Source: Candidatus Aminicenantota bacterium | GTDB lineage: Bacteria > Acidobacteriota > B3-B38 > Guanabaribacteriales > B3-B38 | Length of the DNA: 5,606 bases | Direction of reading: 5' to 3' | NCBI GenBank assembly: GCA_029880275.1 | Contig: JAOUOQ010000131.1 | Span: forward strand, 1 to 5,606 | Part shown: positions 1-5,606 of the stretch, piece by piece | Numbering within the stretch: position 1 is the first letter of the stretch | Layout: the number at the start of each line of letters is the position of its first letter | Notes under the pieces: model-generated | Seen by the model: the letters and a program-made list of their open reading frames with translations, nothing else | Told to the model about the DNA's origin: nothing | Databases searched by the model: none | Program-made: the position numbers and the translations under genes

Positions 1-1574
1 CGGGAGCCGGTCTTCAACAGGATATTGGATAGCTGGGGGCGGCGTATGGGGGGAAGCTCCATAATGAAGTCGGGGGAAGGTCCGGGGAGAAGGCGGGAGG
101 AGGCGAAGCTTGTCCCCATGAGCACAGCGATGATGGTTCCTCCCCACCACAGGGTTGCCTTGAGCGAGATACCCGCCAACAGCGCCAGAATAACCGCCAT
201 CTGAGCCGAGCAGGGGATACTCAGAGCCAACAGAAGGGTGACCAGAATCCTTTCTTTCTTGGAATCAAGAATCCGTGCCGACAGCGTAGCCATTGTGCAG
301 CACCCCAGACCTAACATCAGCGGCAAAACCGCCTTGCCGGTTAAGCCTATGATTTTAAAAGGGGAATTAAGCATAGCTGCCAATCGAGGGAGATAGCCGG
401 AGTCCTCCAGCAGTGCGAAAGCCAGAAAGAAATAGGTGACAATGGGCAGAATAATAGCAAAAGAGTAGGTTAGCGCCATGGTCATCAATCCGTATTCGCC
501 CACTATGAGCTCCTGCAAAAATTTAACGGGAAGAAGATACTTGATCCCCTCGGTTACCCAGGGGTTGATATATTTACCGAAGACTACATTCTCCATAAAG
601 GTAGCTGTGGTGCCTGCCCCGAACTTTCCCACAAACTGGTAAACCAGAAACAGCACAAACAGAAGGATGGGGATGCCCCACAGTGGATGGAGGGATAGCC
701 GTCCTACGACCTCTTGCCAGCTTCTCCGTTCCCTTCTTCGCTCCTTCTGGACCTTGTGGATGATTTCGTCAGCTATCTGCAGAAGTTGCTGGTTGATAAG
801 GGAGCTGATGGGTTGGTGGAGCTTAGCTTCAATGCGTGACCTTATGTGGTCGATCTGCTCAATAGCTTCTCTGCTGAGTTGAAATGAGAGCCAGGGAATA
901 AGGCTTCTGTCTCCGGCTAAGAGCATCAGGGCTATTGCCCGTTTGTTTATGCGAGACGATTTTATGAGGGGGGCAAGCTGTGCGATTGCCTCTTCAATCT
1001 CCGGGCGGTAGGATATGGGATAGCTGGCATGAGATGATTGCGGGATGAGGTCTATGAGGTCTTTTATCCCTTTCTTTTGAGTGCTGACGGTGGGGACCAC
1101 TTTGACCCCCAGGAGCTCTGACAGCTTGTGAGCGTCTAACTTCATACCCAGGCTTTTAGCCTCGTCTTCCATATTGAGGTCGATGAGGAACGGGAGCCCT
1201 ATCTCTGTCAGTTGGAGAGCTATCAGCAGCCCCCTTCTGAGGTTTTTGCTGTCGATTACCAGAACTACCGCCCGAGGGTCTTCGAACATAAGGATGTTGC
1301 GGGTAACCATCTCCTCCTCGGACATGGGTATGAGGCTGTTGACTCCGGGGGTGTCAACGATTAAGGCGGGTTGGCGATTGAGGGTAGTGCGTGCTGAAGT
1401 AAGCTCCACTGTGGTGCCCGGGTAGTTGGAAACGCTGGCGTATTTGCGGGTTAAGAGGTTGAAGATGACACTCTTTCCCACATTGGGATTGCCGACAAGG
1501 ACAAAACGGGGTAGAGCAGTGGGGAAACTTCTCTTTCTAAATCTCCTCCTTTTCCTTCGGTGGCGAAAGGACAT
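1..1574 (-). CDS. feoB: Ferrous iron transport protein B (FeoB), C-terminus off the left edge
   Basis: FeoB is an inner-membrane Fe(II) permease with an N-terminal cytoplasmic G domain. Reading leftward from the ATG at 1574 gives 524 open residues with no stop before the edge. GTPase motifs are clear: G1 GNPNVGKS (28-35), G2 in YPGTTVE (51-57), G3 DTPG (74-77), G4 NMED (134-137) and G5 VST (163-165). A helical linker ends in a basic stretch (277-284), then HPLWGIP (296-302) opens the membrane domain. FeoB landmarks follow: ALLEDSGYLPR (387-397), GLGCCTMA (422-429), the ER-containing segment near 441, SIPCSAQ (452-458) and MELPP (505-509). The pore motifs depart from the classical GFGCNVPA and FMSCxARLPVY, so this is a divergent subfamily. 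An arginine-rich tail (residues 4-15) precedes the G domain. Family members are usually 600-770 residues, so roughly 80-250 are missing here. An AGGAGG site precedes the start, and the gene lies 22 bp after fur, so the two are probably co-transcribed. No feoA is seen. Metal specificity (Fe or possibly Mn) cannot be settled from sequence. Confidence 0.93.
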   Translation of the reverse strand, partial: MSFRHRRKRRRFRKRSFPTALPRFVLVGNPNVGKSVIFNLLTRKYASVSNYPGTTVELTSARTTLNRQPALIVDTPGVNSLIPMSEEEMVTRNILMFEDPRAVVLVIDSKNLRRGLLIALQLTEIGLPFLIDLNMEDEAKSLGMKLDAHKLSELLGVKVVPTVSTQKKGIKDLIDLIPQSSHASYPISYRPEIEEAIAQLAPLIKSSRINKRAIALMLLAGDRSLIPWLSFQLSREAIEQIDHIRSRIEAKLHQPISSLINQQLLQIADEIIHKVQKERRRERRSWQEVVGRLSLHPLWGIPILLFVLFLVYQFVGKFGAGTTATFMENVVFGKYINPWVTEGIKYLLPVKFLQELIVGEYGLMTMALTYSFAIILPIVTYFFLAFALLEDSGYLPRLAAMLNSPFKIIGLTGKAVLPLMLGLGCCTMATLSARILDSKKERILVTLLLALSIPCSAQMAVILALLAGISLKATLWWGGTIIAVLMGTSFASSRLLPGPSPDFIMELPPIRRPQLSNILLKTGS

Positions 1575-1582
1575 TCTCTTTA

Positions 1583-1588
1583 CCTCCT
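1583..1588 (-). promoter_or_regulatory. Ribosome binding site of feoB
   Basis: A perfect AGGAGG on the minus strand lies 8 nt before the ATG at 1574, inside the 22-bp gap after the fur stop codon. It fixes the feoB start at this ATG, and so supports the arginine-rich N-terminal tail being translated. Confidence 0.85.
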
Positions 1589-1596
1589 GTGGTATA

Positions 1597-2019
1597 TTAT
1601 GGTATTTTCAGCTTTTGACGACAACTCCGGCAATAGCCAAGGATTTGAAGGGTGTGGCTTCTGGGGAGGAAGTGGTGCGACCGGCAGACTTTTTCTTTGT
1701 GCTCTTCCAGCACGGGGCTTTGAATCTCAATAACCTTCCCGCAGTTGACACAGATCAGGTGGTCGTGATGGGGACGGTGGGAGATACACTCGTATCGGGA
1801 ATTTTCCCCGCCCAGCTCAACCTTCTCAATCAATCCCTCCTGCTGGAAGAGCTCCAGGGTGCGGTAAATGGTAGCCCGGGAGACTTTCTTCCTCTTCCTT
1901 TTCATCCGGGAAATGAGCTCTTGCGCAGTGAAATGGGAGGGGATGGTGTGTATTTCCCTGAGGAGAATTCTTCTTTCAGCGGTGAGCTTCCACCGCTTGG
2001 GAGCAGATGAATTACGCAC
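1597..2019 (-). CDS. fur: Fur-family metal-dependent transcriptional repressor
   Basis: This is a 140-residue protein of normal Fur length. The N-terminal winged helix has HFTAQEL (29-35) and the recognition-helix signature VSRATIYRTLELF (46-58). The dimerisation domain has the metal-site motif HHDH (84-87), followed by CVNC (90-93) and GKVIE (94-98), then E105, H122 and CRSC (130-133). By alignment with E. coli Fur, H29, E77, H87 and the H84/D86/E105/H122 set match the regulatory metal sites, and the two CxxC pairs match a structural zinc site. Residue 98 is Glu where peroxide-sensing PerR has Asp (D104 in B. subtilis), which favours a Fur-type over a PerR-type sensor; a Zur-like role is not excluded. 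The start is GTG at 2019; no ATG, GTG or TTG occurs in frame between it and the upstream stop. The gene is first in a likely fur-feoB operon, with AT-rich palindromes at its promoter suggesting autoregulation (inference). Confidence 0.93.
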   Translation of the reverse strand: MRNSSAPKRWKLTAERRILLREIHTIPSHFTAQELISRMKRKRKKVSRATIYRTLELFQQEGLIEKVELGGENSRYECISHRPHHDHLICVNCGKVIEIQSPVLEEHKEKVCRSHHFLPRSHTLQILGYCRSCRQKLKIP

Positions 2020-2023
2020 TAAA

Positions 2024-2033
2024 CCCCTCTCTC
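2024..2033 (-). promoter_or_regulatory. Ribosome binding site supporting the GTG start of fur
   Basis: A purine-rich run on the minus strand (GAGAGAGGGG) ends 4 nt before the GTG at 2019. The G-rich core is close to the start, but the AGAGAGG part gives normal spacing. It is the only plausible ribosome site here and supports the GTG call. Confidence 0.55.
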
Positions 2034-2038
2034 GTGGT

Positions 2039-2062
2039 GGAAAGATGAGATGGTATCTTTCC
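2039..2062 (-). repeat. Perfect 8-bp inverted repeat in the fur leader
   Basis: GGAAAGAT and ATCTTTCC are perfect reverse complements separated by 8 nt. The element lies between the predicted fur transcription start (near 2090) and its ribosome site (about 2024-2033). In the fur transcript it would form a stem-loop ending about 5 nt before the purine-rich ribosome site. It has no U-tract on the minus strand, so it is not a terminator there. It could be an RNA leader hairpin or a protein operator; which one is not known. Confidence 0.5.
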
Positions 2063-2076
2063 CATTTTATTGCGAC

Positions 2077-2090
2077 TTAATCTCAATTAA
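2077..2090. promoter_or_regulatory. AT-rich inverted repeat, candidate repressor operator
   Basis: TTAAT-CTCA-ATTAA is a perfect 5-bp inverted repeat. Short GCG/CGC flanks (GCGAC on one side, CGC on the other) extend it imperfectly to 2072-2093. It covers about +1 to +14 of the predicted fur transcript, a usual place for a repressor site. It resembles AT-rich Fur-family operators only in general character and does not match the classical 19-bp Fur box, so the assignment is inference from position. Confidence 0.4.
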
Positions 2091-2096
2091 CGCATA

Positions 2097-2124
2097 ATTA
2101 TATAATATAGCAAGAAAAAGTCAA
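2097..2124 (-). promoter_or_regulatory. Sigma70-type promoter for fur-feoB
   Basis: On the minus strand, TTGACT (2124-2119) is followed after 16 bp by a perfect TATAAT (2102-2097). Transcription would start near 2090, giving a leader of about 70 nt before the fur GTG. The -10 lies inside a 10-bp perfect palindrome, ATTATATAAT (2097-2106), which may be part of an operator. Confidence 0.75.
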
Positions 2125-2331
2125 GAGGTAATTTTTGCTTCCTTCAGGTTCATTAGGGGAAAGTTACCTGAGCGACATGAGGGAAGGGAGCAGGCAGAGC
2201 ACTTTGTGTCTCACCTTCTCTCAGGAAGCGGAGAAGTTGGTGTTTTCCTTGCCATGGCGAAGTCATTTGTTTTTTAGTCTTTTTCTCACTGAGGAGAAGG
2301 TATCTTGCATTTTTCTGATACAAAAAATTGG
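2125..2331. other. Intergenic stretch between divergent promoters, no convincing gene
   Basis: About 200 bp lie between the two outward-facing promoters. A plus-strand open frame with a TTG start (2135-2335) crosses it, but it runs into the -35 of the downstream promoter and its product matches nothing I recognise. Visible structure is limited to a 6-bp inverted repeat TCAGGT/ACCTGA around 2146-2171, a possible hairpin at 2212-2242, and a near-palindrome centred on GCCATGGC (2251-2258). No tRNA, known riboswitch or mobile-element end is recognisable. Confidence 0.5.
2212..2250 (+). terminator. Possible hairpin followed by a short T-run
   Basis: TTCTC (2216-2220) pairs with GAGAA (2231-2235), and CACC (2212-2215) pairs with GGTG (2239-2242) across a 3-nt bulge. 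TTTTCCTT follows at once. On the plus strand this resembles a weak rho-independent terminator, but no plus-strand gene is known upstream for it to end. It may be chance or mark a small unannotated transcript. Confidence 0.2.
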
Positions 2332-2360
2332 TTGACTTGAAGCAGATAATGTGAAATAAT
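2332..2360 (+). promoter_or_regulatory. Sigma70-type promoter for the TPR-lolB-ispE operon
   Basis: TTGACT (2332-2337) and AATAAT (2355-2360) are 17 bp apart, each one mismatch from consensus. Transcription would begin near 2367. That leaves a leader of only about 13 nt before the ATG at 2380, but about 58-64 nt before the in-frame TTG codons at 2425 and 2431. A GATAAT at 2345-2350, a Fur-box half-site in form, lies in the spacer, with no clear partner. Confidence 0.65.
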
Positions 2361-2379
2361 TCTATAGAAAATAAATTAT

Positions 2380-4398
2380 ATGATTATGCTTTGCCATAGA
2401 GGAATCTGGGGAGGGAAAAGGACATTGCCCTTGAAGTTTATCTTTTGCTTCTTTCTCATTTTTTTTCTCATAGTTCCTGCAGCAATAGCGGAGGGAGGGA
2501 TTACTTCCGCTCTCCAGGCAGGGAGAGAGGAGGATTCTTCAGCAAAGGCGGAGGCTTATTACCGTTTCAGTCTCGCATACCTGTATCAGTTGAGAGATAG
2601 ATATGAGGAGGCAATTGCCCAATACCAGGAGGCTCTAAAGCAGGATCCTCAATCATCATATCTCTATGAATCGCTGGCTGGTTTATATTACCGGAGAGGG
2701 TATATTCAAAAAGCCATAGGTCATTGTCAGCAGGCGATTGAGCTCGACCCTAAGAGCTCTTCCCCTCATCGGCTTTTAGGAAGTATCTATTACAGCCTGT
2801 TCCTCTATTCCGAGGATAATAGCGAGTATGCGGATAAGGCGGTCGAGGAGTTTGAAGCAGCATTAAAGCTGGATAAGTCAAACAGTGAGATATACCTGAT
2901 CCTGGGGAGACTTTACCTGGCTCAGAAGAACTATCAGAAGTCAATTAAAGCCCTTTATGAATATCTTCAAAGCAATTCCCAATCGGAGGAAGCGAGGTTC
3001 TATTTAGCCAAGAACTACCTGGAGCAGGAAGATTACCCCGCTGCCATAGAAAATCTCAATCAAGCTCTGGAGATAAGACCTAACTACCTGCGGGCGATTA
3101 CTACCTTAGCCAGCATTTACCATTTGCTCAAAGACACCCCCAATGCCATATTGACCTATCAGAAAGCACTGGAAGCTCTTCCTGATGATGTCGGCTTGCG
3201 AAGCAGCTTAGCCTTGGAATATCTGGAGGCGGAGGAATATGAAAAAGCGTCTGAGGAGCTCTCCGCCGTCCTTTCCTACGAGCCTGATAACCGCTTCGCT
3301 CTTACCTACTTGCCTTTCTCCTATCATAAGCTTGGAAGATATGAGGAGGCGGAAAAGCTTTATCTTCAGATGCTGGAAAAATATCCCGACGATGTGGATG
3401 GTCGCCTTCACCTTGCTCAGCTTTATATCGATCTAAAGGAACACTCCAAAGCCTTGAATGCTTATCTTCATCTGCTCTCTCTGAGGGATAAGGGAGATAT
3501 TAAACTGGGGAATAATGAGGCAGCGAACCTGCATGCTAAAATAGGTATTATTTATTACCAGAGCCAGGATTTTGCTCGTGCCGTTCAATCCTTTCAGCAG
3601 GCATTGAATCTAAACCCCAAGATTGACCGTTCGATTTTGCCCTACTTGGTTCTCTCGTATCACCGCAACAAAGAGAGCGATAAGGCGCTGGAAATCTGTG
3701 ACCAACAGATGCTGATTACACCTTCTTCAAATACTTTTATTATCCTGAAGGCGGAGATTCTGGGTGACATAGGGCAGATAGAAGAAGGAACAAGGCTCAT
3801 CACGGAAAAGATACAAAAGGGGGAGAACGACTCCCTCCTCAATATTGCCCTTTCTGAGATTTATATAAGAGCTAAGAAGTACACGCAGGCTGAGGAGGTT
3901 CTCAAAAAGGCATTGAGTGTCTATCCCGAGAACGACACCCTCCTTTTCAATCTGGGAAGTGTTTACGAGAGAACCAAAAGGTTTGAGCTTGCCGAAGATA
4001 CCTTTAGAAAGGTAATAGCCTACAATCCCAACAACCACTTAGCCCTTAACTATCTGGGCTATATGTTGGCTGAGAAAGGAATCAAACTCCAGGAGTCTTT
4101 AGGGTTTATCAAGAGGGCTTTAGAGCTCGATGTGAACAATGGCTCCTACCTGGATAGCCTCGGGTGGGCTTATTTCAAGCTGAACAATATGGAATTGGCT
4201 GAGAAATATCTCACCCTGGCAGTTGAAAAAGAGGGCAATTCCCCGGAGATTCATGACCATCTGGGTGACCTTTATTACAAATTGGGACGATTCAAAGAAA
4301 CTCTCCAGGAGTGGGAGAAAGCGATCTCCTTGGGCATAGAAGATGACAATAAAGTGCGGGAAAAAATTGAGAAGCTCAAGACCAAGCTGGAAAACTGA
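2380..4398 (+). CDS. Exported TPR-repeat protein, partner gene of lolB
   Basis: The 672-residue product starts with a signal peptide: basic residues to K19, a hydrophobic core (20-33) and an AIA cleavage site after residue 37. No lipobox is present, so the mature protein is probably periplasmic and soluble. The rest is about 17 tetratricopeptide units from about residue 57 to 655, with typical Y-EEA, A-LY and ALE-DP spacing; one carries an insertion (about 140-155). Such superhelices bind other proteins. The C-terminal units carry LNYLGYMLAE (556-565), LDSLGWAYFK (591-600) and HDHLGD (625-630), which mark the large TPR family found beside lolB and ispE in many Gram-negatives (for example PA4667 in Pseudomonas). 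That protein's exact role is unsettled; a link to envelope lipoprotein handling is inferred from neighbours. The ATG at 2380 lacks a ribosome site. TTG codons at 2425 (residue 16) or 2431 (residue 18) follow a GGGGAGGG run and would give a compact signal peptide, so the true start may be there. Confidence 0.9.
   Translation: MIMLCHRGIWGGKRTLPLKFIFCFFLIFFLIVPAAIAEGGITSALQAGREEDSSAKAEAYYRFSLAYLYQLRDRYEEAIAQYQEALKQDPQSSYLYESLAGLYYRRGYIQKAIGHCQQAIELDPKSSSPHRLLGSIYYSLFLYSEDNSEYADKAVEEFEAALKLDKSNSEIYLILGRLYLAQKNYQKSIKALYEYLQSNSQSEEARFYLAKNYLEQEDYPAAIENLNQALEIRPNYLRAITTLASIYHLLKDTPNAILTYQKALEALPDDVGLRSSLALEYLEAEEYEKASEELSAVLSYEPDNRFALTYLPFSYHKLGRYEEAEKLYLQMLEKYPDDVDGRLHLAQLYIDLKEHSKALNAYLHLLSLRDKGDIKLGNNEAANLHAKIGIIYYQSQDFARAVQSFQQALNLNPKIDRSILPYLVLSYHRNKESDKALEICDQQMLITPSSNTFIILKAEILGDIGQIEEGTRLITEKIQKGENDSLLNIALSEIYIRAKKYTQAEEVLKKALSVYPENDTLLFNLGSVYERTKRFELAEDTFRKVIAYNPNNHLALNYLGYMLAEKGIKLQESLGFIKRALELDVNNGSYLDSLGWAYFKLNNMELAEKYLTLAVEKEGNSPEIHDHLGDLYYKLGRFKETLQEWEKAISLGIEDDNKVREKIEKLKTKLEN
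2408..2415 (+). promoter_or_regulatory. Ribosome-site-like run that may set a downstream TTG start of the TPR gene
   Basis: GGGGAGGG lies 9 nt before an in-frame TTG at 2425, and a following AAGG (2418-2421) lies 9 nt before another TTG at 2431. Neither the ATG at 2380 nor the one at 2386 has a comparable site. Starting at 2425 or 2431 leaves a normal signal peptide with one lysine before the hydrophobic core. Confidence 0.4.
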
Positions 4399-5320
4399 GA
4401 ATAACCGGGGGACTGCTTCCTTTTATCTTTATAACCCTCTGGTGTTCTCCCACCTCTGGCAAAGCAGGTTCTCTGTTCCCCTTTTACTGGTTATCCTGGC
4501 AATGGTAGGTATGCTATTACCCGCTTGTCATGGTGTCCGCCCGATTAGTGTCCCCCCCGAAGTGGCTGAAAAAATCGCTTCCAGGGCGGGTTCATATCCG
4601 GAGATCATCGAAGATAACTGGTCTGAAATAGAGAGCATGGGCGGGTTTTTTACCATAAAGGCGGAACATAGGGGGAGAAGCTATCAGGCGAAGAATACAC
4701 TAATGATGAAAAAACCAAGCCTTTTCCGTCTGGAGATTCTTAACCCCATGGGAATGGCTACCACCCTTTTGATTTCAGATGACACCACCTTCTATCTTTA
4801 CTACCCGGAGACAGGCGAGTATCTCTACGAGAGCCCTACCAGAGAGAATTTCAGGAAGGTTTTGGGAATTGGGCTCAATGGGGAGGAGCTACTTCTCGTA
4901 TGGATGGGACAGTTCCTTTCCTTTTCCAACTATCAGGTGACAAGGGTGGAATGGCATCCGAAGTCATTGCTCATAAAGGTAATAGCAAGAAGCCAGGGTG
5001 CTCCTTTGGAGGCAGTCTACTGGATAGACCCCATCAAGGAACGCCTTCTTAGAGGGAGTATAAGAGACTTATCCACCGAGAAAGACCTCTTTAATGTGGA
5101 GTATTCCCATTTCATTCAGTTAGGCGGAAAGGAAGTGCCGGGCAGAGTGACCGTGTTTCTGGTGAAAGAGAGAGTTAAGTTGACCTTAAATGCCTCAAAG
5201 ATAAATTGCAACATCCCGGATATAGAGAGCTCGGCATTCCGTTTCGTCCCTCCCGCTAAAGCGAGAAGAGTGCTACTGGAGGAGATTAAAAGCAGGGGTC
5301 CTATCATCTTCGGACGCTGA
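4343..5320 (+). CDS. lolB: LolB-like outer-membrane lipoprotein (lipoprotein insertion)
   Basis: LolB is an outer-membrane lipoprotein that accepts lipoproteins from periplasmic LolA and inserts them into the outer membrane. Numbering from the ATG at 4343, a hydrophobic segment (43-61) ends in the lipobox LPAC, with the lipidated Cys at 62. The body fits the LolA/LolB half-barrel fold: FRLEILNPMG (128-137) parallels the RLLLTNPLG region of E. coli LolB, followed by GEYLYE (158-163), a helix with KVLGI (172-176) and an EELLLVWMG stretch (181-189) like LolB's LRQWILG, and late beta strands with VKLTLN. It is longer than E. coli LolB (about 207), and overall similarity is low; DUF4292-type relatives are an alternative name for the same fold. 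Position between the TPR gene and ispE strongly supports LolB. The 4343 start overlaps the TPR gene by 56 bp and gives an over-long n-region of about 42 residues. A GTG at 4442 would give a normal 28-residue lipoprotein signal, though it lacks a clear ribosome site. Confidence 0.8.
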   Translation: MTIKCGKKLRSSRPSWKTENNRGTASFYLYNPLVFSHLWQSRFSVPLLLVILAMVGMLLPACHGVRPISVPPEVAEKIASRAGSYPEIIEDNWSEIESMGGFFTIKAEHRGRSYQAKNTLMMKKPSLFRLEILNPMGMATTLLISDDTTFYLYYPETGEYLYESPTRENFRKVLGIGLNGEELLLVWMGQFLSFSNYQVTRVEWHPKSLLIKVIARSQGAPLEAVYWIDPIKERLLRGSIRDLSTEKDLFNVEYSHFIQLGGKEVPGRVTVFLVKERVKLTLNASKINCNIPDIESSAFRFVPPAKARRVLLEEIKSRGPIIFGR

Positions 5321-5329
5321 AAAATGACC

Positions 5330-5336
5330 GGAGGAG
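5330..5336 (+). promoter_or_regulatory. Ribosome binding site of ispE
   Basis: GGAGGAG ends 7 nt before the ATG at 5344, within the 23-bp gap after the LolB-like gene. It decides the ispE start over a nearby out-of-frame ATG at 5324, which lies before the site. Confidence 0.85.
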
Positions 5337-5343
5337 CTACCTT

Positions 5344-5606
5344 ATGATTAGCCTTCGCTCTTTCGCCAAAATAAACTTAGCTCTGGAGCTAAAGGGGCTG
5401 CGAGCGGATGGCTATCATGAGATACAAACCATCTATCAGGCGATCAACTTATGTGACACTATCCAGTTAGAGGAGCGACCTCAGGGAACTGAGATTGTGA
5501 CCAATTGCCGGGAGCTTCCTACCGACAGCCGCAACCTTGTCTATCGCGCCTGCCTTCGACTGCAGGAGTCCTTCAACATCGAACGGGGTGTGAAGATAAA
5601 GATTGA
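5344..5606 (+). CDS. ispE: 4-diphosphocytidyl-2-C-methyl-D-erythritol kinase (IspE), N-terminal part
   Basis: IspE is a GHMP-family kinase that phosphorylates the 2-hydroxyl of CDP-methylerythritol with ATP, a cytoplasmic step of the MEP pathway to isopentenyl diphosphate. The 87 visible residues open with the family signature: FAKINLAL (7-14, usually PAKINL) and RADGYHEIQT (20-29). K9, N11 and H25 match the substrate-binding Lys10, Asn12 and His26 of E. coli IspE. The segment IYQAINLCDTI (30-40) is also typical. The glycine-rich ATP loop and the catalytic Asp lie beyond the right edge; the family is about 280-300 residues, so some 200 are missing. The first motif residue is Phe rather than the usual Pro, a mild change. 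The gene follows the LolB-like gene by 23 bp with its own strong ribosome site and is probably in the same operon. Confidence 0.95.
   Translation, partial: MISLRSFAKINLALELKGLRADGYHEIQTIYQAINLCDTIQLEERPQGTEIVTNCRELPTDSRNLVYRACLRLQESFNIERGVKIKI

Noticed and set aside
667..1425. Plus-strand open frames opposite feoB (667-882 and 1174-1425).
   Set aside because: They are antisense to well-conserved FeoB motifs, have no recognisable product and are best explained as shadows.
1426..2010. A 194-codon open frame on the plus strand opposite fur and the feoB start.
   Set aside because: It is antisense to a clear Fur-family gene and to the FeoB G1 region; its product matches no family and it has no ribosome site.
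2135..2335. A 66-codon plus-strand frame with a TTG start between the promoters; an AGAGGTA lies 5 nt before the start.
   Set aside because: The AGAGGTA overlaps the fur -35 region, the frame ends inside the -35 of the TPR promoter, and the product has no recognisable feature.
2345..2366. GATAAT and a following TAATTC in the TPR promoter as a possible Fur box.
   Set aside because: Only one hexamer is good and the symmetry is poor; this is easily found by chance in AT-rich promoter DNA.
3727..4038. A 103-codon minus-strand frame inside the TPR gene.
   Set aside because: It is antisense to clear TPR units and has no ribosome site or family resemblance.
2380..4398. Possible DNA-level tandem repeats from the many TPR units.
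   Set aside because: The units are similar only at protein level; no near-identical nucleotide repeats are visible.

Overview
The window looks like chromosomal DNA from a diderm (Gram-negative type) bacterium. The reasons are an outer-membrane lipoprotein insertion factor (LolB-like) with a lipobox, a large secreted TPR protein with a signal peptide, and the MEP isoprenoid enzyme IspE. Base composition looks roughly balanced and codon use looks similar across the genes. I cannot place the organism to phylum. The divergent FeoB pore motifs and the weak LolB similarity suggest something other than an ordinary enteric or pseudomonad, but that is inference.

Layout: two divergent transcription units share a control region at about 2020-2379. 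Leftward (minus strand), a GTG-started Fur-family repressor (1597-2019) is followed 22 bp later by feoB, the ferrous iron permease with its N-terminal GTPase (from 1574 to the left edge, 524 residues visible, C-terminus off the window). Rightward (plus strand) come a 672-codon exported TPR protein (2380-4398), a LolB-like lipoprotein (4343 or 4442 to 5320) and the start of ispE (5344 to the right edge). The TPR - lolB - ispE order is the same core gene order known from Pseudomonas and relatives, where hemA rather than fur-feoB lies on the other side.

The control region holds two good sigma70-type promoters facing apart: TTGACT-16-TATAAT for fur-feoB and TTGACT-17-AATAAT for the TPR operon. 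It also has AT-rich inverted repeats over the fur -10 and start point, which are candidate operators for a Fur-type repressor, and an 8-bp perfect stem in the fur leader just upstream of its ribosome site. About 200 bp between the promoters has no convincing gene.

Functionally, the left unit is an iron-sensing regulator with its likely target transporter. The right unit joins envelope lipoprotein assembly to isoprenoid precursor synthesis. No mobile element, CRISPR array, tRNA or rRNA is visible, and I see no clearly new system. The points most worth a second look are the unusual FeoB subfamily, the regulatory palindromes and the uncertain starts of the TPR and LolB-like genes.
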